DNA from: Hadesarchaea archaeon
Lineage (GTDB): Archaea; Hadarchaeota; Hadarchaeia; Hadarchaeales; Hadarchaeaceae
Length of the DNA: 16,932 nucleotides
Direction: 5' to 3'
Assembly: GCA_030615805.1 (NCBI GenBank)
Contig: JAUWYN010000018.1
Coordinates: 1-16,932, forward strand
Each line of letters opens with the position of its first letter. Within the stretch, counting starts at the first letter, position 1. Below are positions 7,605 through 13,560 of the stretch, in pieces. Under the pieces are notes generated by a model. The model had not been told where the DNA came from, did no database searches, and was given only the letters and a program-made list of their open reading frames with translations. The translations under genes were made by a program, and so were the position numbers.

Positions 7605-7988
7605 CTACAAAAGCCTTTTTTCTCCTTTTATCGTCTGAATTTTCGTGATGTCTTGGGTAACTTCAAGACAACCCAAGTAGTTTCCGTTCCGGTCCCTCAC
7701 CGCGAAATACCTTATGTAAATTTTTCTATTGTCTAAATCTATCCAGAATTCAGCGGAATCTCTCCGGTTATTTTTAAAATCGTCCAGTATTTGGTTCACC
7801 TTGTGTAGGCTCTTCTTGGGGTGGCAGTCTTGGACCCTCCTGCCGAGAACCGCAGAAGAGCGTGGGAATATTCTGTCGCCGTTTTTGTTAAAATATCGTA
7901 CCGTATCGTCTTTGTCCACAAAAGTTATCTCCACAGGCAATGTGTTCAGCACGACACCTAAAATTTCTTTGTTGAGCTCTCCAGTCAT
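7605..7988 (-). CDS. stand-alone PAS domain protein (DUF438-type PAS)
   Basis: This 127-aa protein consists of a single PAS domain with almost nothing else. The sequence (NTLPVEITFVDKDDTVRYFN at 15-34, then VLGRRVQDCHPKKSLHKV and the closing EVTQDITKIQ...GEKRLL) matches the PAS module that normally forms the C-terminal half of DUF438 proteins; the N-terminal DUF438/hemerythrin-like part is absent here. The C55-H56-P57 motif is a candidate for a bound cofactor or metal, but that is inference. The ATG at 7988 has GAGGTGA (7993-7999) 4 nt upstream; a TTG directly before it is too close. It starts 4 nt after the upstream gene. In this operon it could sense redox state, oxygen or iron for the rubrerythrin system. 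Confidence 0.8.
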   Translation of the reverse strand: MTGELNKEILGVVLNTLPVEITFVDKDDTVRYFNKNGDRIFPRSSAVLGRRVQDCHPKKSLHKVNQILDDFKNNRRDSAEFWIDLDNRKIYIRYFAVRDRNGNYLGCLEVTQDITKIQTIKGEKRLL

Positions 7989-7992
7989 CAAT

Positions 7993-8445
7993 TCACCTCT
8001 TCTTAGGTTGCCCTCTCTTCGTTTTCTTAATAGCGTTCAGGGCGGGTAGGAGATCATCGAAGTTCTCGACTATTTTTCTCACCCCTTGGGCGAGCATGTT
8101 GTTGACCTCCTCCTCCCGGGCGAACACCCGCATGTCGGTCTTCAGCCCGATCACTGGCTTCCCTTGGGCGCACGCGTACCCTACTTCGAAAGCCGTGCCT
8201 GAGTCAACATCTGAACCATCTAAAATTGCGACCACGACATCTGCTTTTTCGAGCCCTTGTAAATCAGCTTCGTAGATTATTTTGTATGCTCTGCGTCCTC
8301 GCTTGCGAATCCGCTTCCAGAGATCGCCCACCTCGCGCTGGGGCAGGAAGGTCTCGAACCCATGTTTGTCAAGGTATTTGTCCACCTCCAGGTTGAACTC
8401 CCGCTCGGCCTGCGAGAAGAGCGGCCCCGCGATGAACACCTTCAT
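7993..8445 (-). CDS. nucleoside 2-deoxyribosyltransferase family protein
   Basis: At 150 aa this belongs to the PF05014-type fold that contains nucleoside 2-deoxyribosyltransferases and the 2'-deoxynucleoside 5'-phosphate N-hydrolases (DNPH1/Rcl). Signatures are the N-terminal MKVFIAGPLF, the acidic loop ADVVVAILDGSDVDSGT and the catalytic glutamate E87 in SGTAFEVGYACAQGKPVIG. The enzymes exchange or hydrolyse the base of 2'-deoxynucleosides or their monophosphates, so the gene may act in salvage or in clearing damaged nucleotides; sequence alone does not separate the two. It is the first gene of the operon with PAS, rubredoxin-like protein and rubrerythrin, starting at ATG 8445 with a modest GGTGGGTGG site. 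The last 14 residues are Lys/Arg-rich. Confidence 0.85.
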   Translation of the reverse strand: MKVFIAGPLFSQAEREFNLEVDKYLDKHGFETFLPQREVGDLWKRIRKRGRRAYKIIYEADLQGLEKADVVVAILDGSDVDSGTAFEVGYACAQGKPVIGLKTDMRVFAREEEVNNMLAQGVRKIVENFDDLLPALNAIKKTKRGQPKKR

Positions 8446-8463
8446 CCACCCACCAGCTACCTT

Positions 8464-8470
8464 CTTAAAC
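8464..8470 (+). promoter_or_regulatory. TATA-like box for RNase P RNA
   Basis: CTTAAAC lies with its centre about 25 nt before the first base of the predicted RNase P RNA helix P1 (8492-8493), the usual archaeal TATA-to-start distance. It sits between the start codon of the divergent gene at 8445 and that gene's own TATA-like box. Confidence 0.4.
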
Positions 8471-8480
8471 TTGGAGAGCT

Positions 8481-8490
8481 AAAAATTATA
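8481..8490 (-). promoter_or_regulatory. TATA-like box for the deoxyribosyltransferase-PAS-rubrerythrin operon
   Basis: Read on the minus strand this is TATAATTTTT, about 26 nt before a start site that would leave a 10-15 nt leader carrying the ribosome binding site of ATG 8445. It lies just upstream of RNase P RNA, so the two divergent promoters interleave within about 46 bp. Confidence 0.4.
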
Positions 8491-8491
8491 G

Positions 8492-8790
8492 TGCCGGCGA
8501 GTCAGTGGACGACTTCCGGGCGAAAGCCTGAGGAAACTCCGTCCATCTAGCAGGTCCGTGGGCTCGTAAGAGTACGGTTGAGAGACCGGACGATGGCACA
8601 GAAACGACACCCCCCGGCTCGCGCGAGGATGCGGCGACGCTGAGGTCGTGCCGACGGGGATGAAACGGCCAATCCGCGGGATGCAAGGGCAAGCAACCGC
8701 CGAGGAATGCCTGCTGAAGGCGGGTGGTAGCCCGCTCAGCTCAATGTCGTCTGAAAACAGAAGACGGGTTACGACTGACTCGGCGGCGCA
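8492..8790 (+). ncRNA. rnpB: RNase P RNA (archaeal type A)
   Basis: This is the catalytic RNA of RNase P, which trims tRNA 5' leaders. The conserved regions are visible in order: CR-I with GCCTGAGGAAACTCCGTCC (8526-8544), the CR-IV-like GCACAGAAAC (8596-8605), GATGAAACGGCCAATCCGC (8659-8677), and CR-V ACAGAAGACGGGTTAC (8757-8772). The two ends form helix P1: 8493-8506 pairs with 8774-8787 over 14 positions with one mismatch (G8497/G8783). Length is about 299 nt, normal for type A. The exact ends are set from P1 and may shift by a few bases. The eS26 start codon follows only 11 nt later. Confidence 0.93.
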
Positions 8791-8801
8791 AGGTGGTTTG
8801 A

Positions 8802-9020
8802 ATGGGAAAGAAATGGGGTCGCTACAAGGCGGGCGGGCGAAGTCAGCCAGTTTCCTGCGTCTATTGCGGGCGATTGGTGCCTAGGATAAAAGCCGTGTCG
8901 GTGAGGAAGGGTTTCAGGGTCGACCCTAGAATTCCCGGTATCGATCGGAGGCGCGTTTTTATGCCTAGCTTCAAGGGTTATGCGTGCATCTCCTGCGCTA
9001 AGCACCGCGGGCTGATTTAA
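8802..9020 (+). CDS. rps26e: small ribosomal subunit protein eS26
   Basis: This 72-aa zinc-ribbon protein has the eS26 pattern: a basic N-terminus, PVSCVYCGRLVPRIKAV (C19, C22), then about 40 residues and a second pair in YACISCAKHRGLI (C62, C65). In the 30S subunit eS26 lies near the mRNA exit and the 3' end of 16S rRNA. It is shorter than the roughly 95-100 aa of most archaeal eS26 proteins because the middle and the C-terminal tail are reduced. AAGGTGG (8790-8796) is 5 nt before ATG 8802 and abuts the 3' end of RNase P RNA, so the two genes probably share a transcript. The last 23 nt overlap the convergent GGGP synthase gene. Another short zinc-ribbon protein is possible but less likely. 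Confidence 0.75.
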   Translation: MGKKWGRYKAGGRSQPVSCVYCGRLVPRIKAVSVRKGFRVDPRIPGIDRRRVFMPSFKGYACISCAKHRGLI

Positions 9021-9753
9021 TCGCCTTCACCATTTCGCGAATTTTTGCTACCCTGTCTTTTGCTTGCTCGACGAGGGTACCGGTTACAATTATCTCGGCT
9101 CCGGCCCTCACGCGCTCCTTTGCGACCTTTGGGGTCCTTATCCCGCCCCCCACGATGAGTGTCGTCTGCGTCGCCTTCCGCACTGCCTTTACCATCCCCA
9201 CTGGCACCGGCTGTTGAGCCCCGGAGCCCGCCTCGAGGTAGACGAACCGCATGCCCATATATTGCGCCGCGAGCGCGTATGCCACGGCCAGCTCAGGTTT
9301 GGTGCGAGGAATTAGGTCTGCCTTCCCGACCCGCCCGGCTGCCCCGCCGGGTTCGATCAATAGATATGCCATGGGTAGGGTTTCGAGCCCGAATCTTTTA
9401 ACGAGCGGTGCACCGCGGCGCTGGGCGCCAGTGATAAAATAGAGGTCACGGGAGTTGAGCATGCTCATGAAGAAAATCGCGTCGGCATGCCTGCTAACGC
9501 CCGCTTCGCTCGCCGGAAACAAGATCACCGGCAGATCGATGGCCTTTTTTATCTCGAGTATCGTATCGTCGAGGAGCTCACCTGCCGCGCGGGTTGAGCC
9601 CCCAACCATGATGCCGTCGCTACCAGCGGCTGCCGCACCCGAAACGATTTCACTAGCGATTTTTGGTGATTGTTTCGCTGGGTCCACAAGCGTTAGATGA
9701 ACAGCGCCATTTCGAGCGATTGCATCAAGCAAGCGCTTTTCGACCTTACCCAC
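8998..9753 (-). CDS. geranylgeranylglyceryl-phosphate synthase
   Basis: This enzyme joins sn-glycerol-1-phosphate to geranylgeranyl diphosphate, the first committed step of archaeal ether-lipid synthesis. At 251 aa it has the expected TIM-barrel length and phosphate/Mg motifs: HLTLVDPAK (19-27), MVGGSTRA (49-56), YLEAGSGAQQPVP (172-184) and VGGGIRTP (201-208). The start is GTG 9753 with GAGGGAG (9758-9764) 4 nt upstream, overlapping the eL40 stop by 8 nt, so it is probably translated from the eL40 message. Its 3' end runs 23 nt into the convergent eS26 gene. The bacterial PcrB-type relative uses a longer prenyl chain and G1P too, but the archaeal context fits GGGPS. Confidence 0.95.
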   Translation of the reverse strand: MGKVEKRLLDAIARNGAVHLTLVDPAKQSPKIASEIVSGAAAAGSDGIMVGGSTRAAGELLDDTILEIKKAIDLPVILFPASEAGVSRHADAIFFMSMLNSRDLYFITGAQRRGAPLVKRFGLETLPMAYLLIEPGGAAGRVGKADLIPRTKPELAVAYALAAQYMGMRFVYLEAGSGAQQPVPVGMVKAVRKATQTTLIVGGGIRTPKVAKERVRAGAEIIVTGTLVEQAKDRVAKIREMVKAIKSARGA

Positions 9754-9892
9754 GTGGCTCCCTCGACTTCGGCCTCAGCCCACCGTATCCGCATTTTCTA
9801 CACTTGGTCGCCTTCCAAGGGTTGCGGGCGTTACACCGCATGCATATCTTCACGTTGAAAAGGCGCCGCTCGCTCACCTCGAACTTCACCAC
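9746..9892 (-). CDS. rpl40e: large ribosomal subunit protein eL40
   Basis: This 48-aa zinc-finger ribosomal protein carries the signature KICMRCNARNPWKATKCRKC (C17, C20, C31, C34), followed by GYGGLRPKSREPRG, almost the methanogen eL40 sequence. The preferred start is GTG 9892, one base after the NnrD stop, with GGAAGGA at 9902-9908 (spacing 9); this gives the usual archaeal length of about 47-50 aa. The frame is also open to ATG 9916 (56 aa), but that codon would overlap the upstream gene by 23 nt. It shares 8 nt with the start of the GGGP synthase gene. eL40 binds 23S rRNA of the 50S subunit. Confidence 0.95.
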   Translation of the reverse strand: MVKFEVSERRLFNVKICMRCNARNPWKATKCRKCGYGGLRPKSREPRG

Positions 9893-9893
9893 G

Positions 9894-10784
9894 TCATCGC
9901 TTCCTTCCCCTGACATCCTTGAAGACCGCGGGTAGCTTCTCGATCAGGTCTGATGCCAAGAGCTCGTAACTCCTTTCTTTGTAACACAGATCGCCCGCAC
10001 GCCCACAGGCCCAAGCTCCCGCGACTGCCGCCTTAAAGGGTTCCACCCCTTGGGCTAGAAGTGCGCCGACGACCCCCGCGAGCACGTCACCCGTGCCCCC
10101 GACGGTCATCCCGGAGTTGCCCGTGTAGTTGAGCTTCACCTCCTCAGCGGGCGAGGCGATGATGTCGACCCACGCCTTCAGCAACACCGTACAGTCGAGT
10201 TCTTTTGCGGCGGCCTTGACCTGCTGGGCCCGTCCCTTGATGTCGGTCGGCAAGTCCACACCCGTCAGCAGCTCGAACTCACGCGTGTGGGGCGTCAGGA
10301 CCCATGGCATGGCCTGAGGCAAGCCCCGCTCGGACGCTAGCGCCTTCAGCCCGTCCGCGTCGAACAGCGCGGGTAAGTTCGAGTGCTCCTCCTTGAGCAT
10401 GTGCGCGAGATCTAGGACGGCGTCGCGCGTCTTCGCGAGTGTGCCTAGCCCAGAACCCACGACCACGGCCGTCGCGCTCTTGAACTCGTTTCTCAATTCT
10501 GAAAGCGCAGCAGGCTCGAGGTCGCGACAGGGGAGTTTGACGGTGATGAGATCAGGTGAGAATGAGTTAATCGTCCAAGCTGCCTTCTCGGGCGCGGCCA
10601 CGATAGATAAATCTACGCCCGAGCGCAGCGCAGCTAGGCCCACGAGAGCTGGAGCTCCAACGTAGCGCGAGCCCCCGCCGATGATGAGCAACCTGCCGTA
10701 GTCGCCTTTGTGCGCTTCCCGCCTCCGTTTCGGTAAAACGGTCGACACATCTCTTTTTTCAATACGCATTTTGGGGGTTACCAC
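9894..10784 (-). CDS. nnrD: ADP/ATP-dependent NAD(P)H-hydrate dehydratase
   Basis: This enzyme repairs hydrated NADH/NADPH (NADHX/NADPHX) by nucleotide-dependent dehydration; it has the ribokinase-like fold. At 296 aa it is the single NnrD domain without the NnrE epimerase often fused to it in bacteria and many archaea. Motifs: HKGDYGRLLIIGGGSRYVGA (25-44), VVVGSGLG (107-114), LTPHTREFELLTG (163-175) and the catalytic GNSGMTVGGTGDVLAG (222-237, D233). GTG 10784 has GAGGTG (10790-10795) 5 nt upstream; an ATG at codon 6 is less well placed. It starts the minus-strand unit nnrD-eL40-GGGPS, divergent from the lysine operon. Confidence 0.92.
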   Translation of the reverse strand: MVTPKMRIEKRDVSTVLPKRRREAHKGDYGRLLIIGGGSRYVGAPALVGLAALRSGVDLSIVAAPEKAAWTINSFSPDLITVKLPCRDLEPAALSELRNEFKSATAVVVGSGLGTLAKTRDAVLDLAHMLKEEHSNLPALFDADGLKALASERGLPQAMPWVLTPHTREFELLTGVDLPTDIKGRAQQVKAAAKELDCTVLLKAWVDIIASPAEEVKLNYTGNSGMTVGGTGDVLAGVVGALLAQGVEPFKAAVAGAWACGRAGDLCYKERSYELLASDLIEKLPAVFKDVRGRKR

Positions 10785-10815
10785 GGGTGCACCTCTGAAG
10801 GAAAGGGCTCTGCTG

Positions 10816-10826
10816 GATATAAAAAC
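10816..10826 (-). promoter_or_regulatory. TATA box for nnrD-eL40-GGGPS
   Basis: On the minus strand the stretch reads TTTTTATATCC. Its centre is about 26 nt before roughly 10796, which would place the transcript start just upstream of the GAGGTG ribosome binding site of GTG 10784. Confidence 0.55.
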
Positions 10827-10853
10827 TTAGTTTGCCGTGCCGCGCTGCCGCAA

Positions 10854-10862
10854 TTATTTAAG
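10854..10862 (+). promoter_or_regulatory. TATA box for the lysine operon
   Basis: TTATTTAAG, with a start site expected near 10884, immediately before GAGGTGG (10887-10893). This leaves a leader of about 14 nt before the CTG at 10898 but more than 100 nt before the first standard start codon at 10991. Confidence 0.5.
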
Positions 10863-10897
10863 TAGATACCATTTGAGTAAAGCTGTGAGGTGGTGCT

Positions 10898-12253
10898 CTG
10901 TCGAAACCTACGTGGGTCAAAAGCGGTCCACGCATCGTAAAACCAATTCCCGGCCCGCGAGCGAAGAAGATAGTCGCACGTGACGAGCAGGTGATGTCCC
11001 CCTCCTACACCCGAACCGAGCCGATCGTGGCAAAGGAGGGCTGGGGTTGCTACGTGCGAGACGTGGACGGAAACGTCTTGCTCGACCTCACCTCAGGTAT
11101 GTTCGTCCTCAACTACGGTTACTCCCACCCCCGGCTCATCAGCGCCGTCGAGCGGCAGGCCACAAAGCTCACGCACTTCGCCGGAACCGATTTATATTAC
11201 GAAGCGCAGGTCGATCTCGCGGAGCAACTCGTCGCAATCACCCCGGGAAAGTTCGCAAAACGCGTTTACTTCGGGAACTCGGGTGCCGAGTCGGTTGAGG
11301 CTGCATTCAAGTGCGCTCGCTGGCACACCCGGAGGCCGCGCATGATCGCGTATACCGGCGCATTCCACGGCCGAACCTTCGGAGCGATGAGCCTATCCTC
11401 GATGAACGCCCTGCACCATCGCTACTTCGCCCCCCTCGTGCCAGGGGTAAGTTTCATGCCCTTCCCATACTGCTACCGCTGCCCCTTCGGTCAAAGTTAC
11501 CCTGGGTGCGACTTCCTGTGCTTCGAGTTCATCCGCGAATACCTTCGAAAGGTGATACCGCCCGAGGAGGTCGCCGCGGTCATCACCGAGCCGATCCAAG
11601 GGGGGTCGGGGTACATCATCCCCCCACCCGAGTATTACCCAATGCTTAAGGAACTCTGTGATGAACACGACTGGCTCTTCATAGCCGATGAGATTCAAAC
11701 CGGTCTCGGGCGCACAGGAAAGATGTTCGCGATGGAGCACTGGAAGGTGGTACCGGACATCGTCTGCGTCGCGAAAGCCTTGGCTGGCGGGATGGCCCCG
11801 ATAGGAGCGACCATAGCCAGCGCGAAGGTCATGGACTGGGAGCCGGGGGCGCACGCCTCAACCTTTGGGGGGAACCTGATCGCCTGTGCAGCGGCTCTCG
11901 AGGGATTAAACATTTTGGAAAAACAAAAGCTCGTTCATCGAGCTGCTGAGCTGGGGGAGCTGGCGCTCAAGCGATTGCAGGAGCTCGCCGAGGGGTCCCG
12001 CTTGATCGGTGAGGTCAGGGGCAAGGGGCTGCTGCTGGCGGTAGAAATGGTCAAGGATGGCCGAACGAAAGGGCGGGCGATCAAGGAGCGCAACGCGGTA
12101 GCGCGGGAGGCTCTGAATCGGGGGCTCATCGTCTTCAGGGGAGGGCGCTCGGTAATCCGCATAGCTCCACCACTCACCATAAACCGACGAGAACTCGAGC
12201 TCGGCCTAGATATCTTCAGGGAAGCCCTTCGCGAGGTCGAGCGTAAATGCTGA
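10898..12253 (+). CDS. class III (GabT/ArgD-type) PLP aminotransferase or racemase, probable CTG start
   Basis: This is a fold-type I PLP enzyme of the ornithine/4-aminobutyrate aminotransferase class. Counting from CTG 10898 (451 aa) the core motifs are GNSGAESVEAA (126-136), FHGRTFGAMS, ITEPIQGG, ADEIQTG (D264) and the PLP lysine K293 in VAKALAGG; a four-cysteine insert (C192, C195, C204, C208) is shared with archaeal GabT-like relatives. The first standard start is GTG 10991, yet 31 codons upstream stay in frame and encode the conserved family N-terminus (PRIVKPIPGPRAKKIVARDE), and GAGGTGG (10887-10893) sits 4 nt before CTG 10898. As first gene of a lys/dap operon it may aminate tetrahydrodipicolinate-derived substrates. 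Relatives in Thermococcales include ornithine aminotransferases and broad-specificity amino-acid racemases, so the reaction is open. Confidence 0.85.
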   Translation: MSKPTWVKSGPRIVKPIPGPRAKKIVARDEQVMSPSYTRTEPIVAKEGWGCYVRDVDGNVLLDLTSGMFVLNYGYSHPRLISAVERQATKLTHFAGTDLYYEAQVDLAEQLVAITPGKFAKRVYFGNSGAESVEAAFKCARWHTRRPRMIAYTGAFHGRTFGAMSLSSMNALHHRYFAPLVPGVSFMPFPYCYRCPFGQSYPGCDFLCFEFIREYLRKVIPPEEVAAVITEPIQGGSGYIIPPPEYYPMLKELCDEHDWLFIADEIQTGLGRTGKMFAMEHWKVVPDIVCVAKALAGGMAPIGATIASAKVMDWEPGAHASTFGGNLIACAAALEGLNILEKQKLVHRAAELGELALKRLQELAEGSRLIGEVRGKGLLLAVEMVKDGRTKGRAIKERNAVAREALNRGLIVFRGGRSVIRIAPPLTINRRELELGLDIFREALREVERKC

Positions 12254-13560
12254 TGCTGAAACAGCACTTCGGCACCAACACCCGAGGGCATCTCGTGATT
12301 GGTGGTGCGGACGCGGTCGAGCTTGCTGAGCGATTTGGGACGCCTTTATACGTGGTCGATGAGCAGCGCGTGCGCGAGAACTACCGACGCTTCTACCGTG
12401 CCTTCGCCGAGCGATGGCCGAGCGTGCTTGTCTGCTACGCCCTCAAGGCGAACTTCAACTTGGCGATATGTAAGATTTTACAGGGGGAGGGTGCCGGAGC
12501 CGATGTCAGCTCAGGAAACGAACTCAGAAATGCCCTTGGAGTGGGGATCCCAGGAAACCGTGTGGTCTTCAACGGCAACTACAAGACGCTCTCGGAGCTC
12601 GAGCTGGCCATAATCAACGATGTCATGATAAACGTCGACAGCCTCCAAGAACTCGATGCCATCGAGGGATTGACCTCCCGCCTGGGCAAGCGAGCGCGGA
12701 TTGGGCTTAGGGTGAATCCCAACGTGAAGACACCAACCCATCCCTACATAGCCACTGGGCTGCGGGAGAGCAAGTTCGGTTTCGACGTCGCGAGTGGGCA
12801 GGCGTTCGAAGCCTACAAGTCGGCCTCGCGAATGCGGAACGTCGAGGTCGTCGGCATCCACTCCCACATAGGGTCTCAGATCCTCGATGCGGGGCCCTTC
12901 GAGGAGGAGGCTGAGAAGCTCATGGCACTCGTCGCGGAGGTCAAAGAGCGGCTGAACATCCACCTCCAATCTGTTGATCTGGGGGGTGGCATCGGCATAC
13001 CCTACAAGCCAGACGATCCCGAACTTCAACCCGAAGAGGTCGCGGAACATATCATATCGGTGGTCAAGCGGGTGGTCGAGGAAAAGAATCTCGCTAGGCT
13101 CACGCTTGTCCTCGAGCCGGGGCGGTACATCATCGCTGACGCCAGTGTGCTGTTGGCCCGCGTAGGGTACACCAAGGAGCGCCCCGGCATGCCGACTTGG
13201 GTGGCAGTTGATGCGGGAATGAACGCGCTGATCAGACCGGCCCTCTACGGCGCGTACCACCACATCGAGCTCGCGAACAAGATCCGAGAAAAAAATGAGC
13301 AACTTGTCAACATCGCTGGGCCCCTCTGTGAGTCCGGCGATTTCTTGGGCAAGGAGCGCAGGCTACCCGCCGCTGAACCCGGAGACCTCGCCGCAATCTT
13401 CGATGTTGGGGCTTACGGCTTGGCTATGTCGAGCCAACATACCGCGCAGCCCCGCCCCGCGATGGTCTTGGTAAATCGTGGCAAGGCCGAGATTATCCGA
13501 AAGCGGGAAAGCTATGAAGACCTAACGCACCTCGACCAAATTCCTGGGTGGCTGAAGTGA
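12247..13560 (+). CDS. lysA: diaminopimelate decarboxylase
   Basis: LysA decarboxylates meso-2,6-diaminopimelate at its D-centre to give L-lysine, the last step of the DAP pathway. At 437 aa it has the alanine-racemase-like barrel with PLP lysine K67 (CYALKANFN), HSHIGSQ (205-211), the phosphate-binding DLGGGIG (244-250), EPGRYI (290-295), and the C-terminal catalytic C361 of GPLCESGDF. The ATG at 12247 overlaps the aminotransferase stop by 7 nt with GAGGT at 12233-12237; a second ATG at 12253 (TGATG overlap) is an alternative that would remove two residues. It lies in the middle of an uninterrupted + strand operon. Confidence 0.96.
   Translation: MLMLKQHFGTNTRGHLVIGGADAVELAERFGTPLYVVDEQRVRENYRRFYRAFAERWPSVLVCYALKANFNLAICKILQGEGAGADVSSGNELRNALGVGIPGNRVVFNGNYKTLSELELAIINDVMINVDSLQELDAIEGLTSRLGKRARIGLRVNPNVKTPTHPYIATGLRESKFGFDVASGQAFEAYKSASRMRNVEVVGIHSHIGSQILDAGPFEEEAEKLMALVAEVKERLNIHLQSVDLGGGIGIPYKPDDPELQPEEVAEHIISVVKRVVEEKNLARLTLVLEPGRYIIADASVLLARVGYTKERPGMPTWVAVDAGMNALIRPALYGAYHHIELANKIREKNEQLVNIAGPLCESGDFLGKERRLPAAEPGDLAAIFDVGAYGLAMSSQHTAQPRPAMVLVNRGKAEIIRKRESYEDLTHLDQIPGWLK

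Noticed and set aside
8486..8884. short ORFs on both strands (about 8486-8692 minus, 8648-8884 plus)
   Set aside because: They fall within the RNase P RNA, whose conserved regions and P1 helix explain the sequence better.
12511..13302. 263-aa minus-strand ORF opposite lysA
   Set aside because: It is the longest shadow frame, wholly antisense to an intact lysA; His/Asp/Arg-rich with no recognisable domain.
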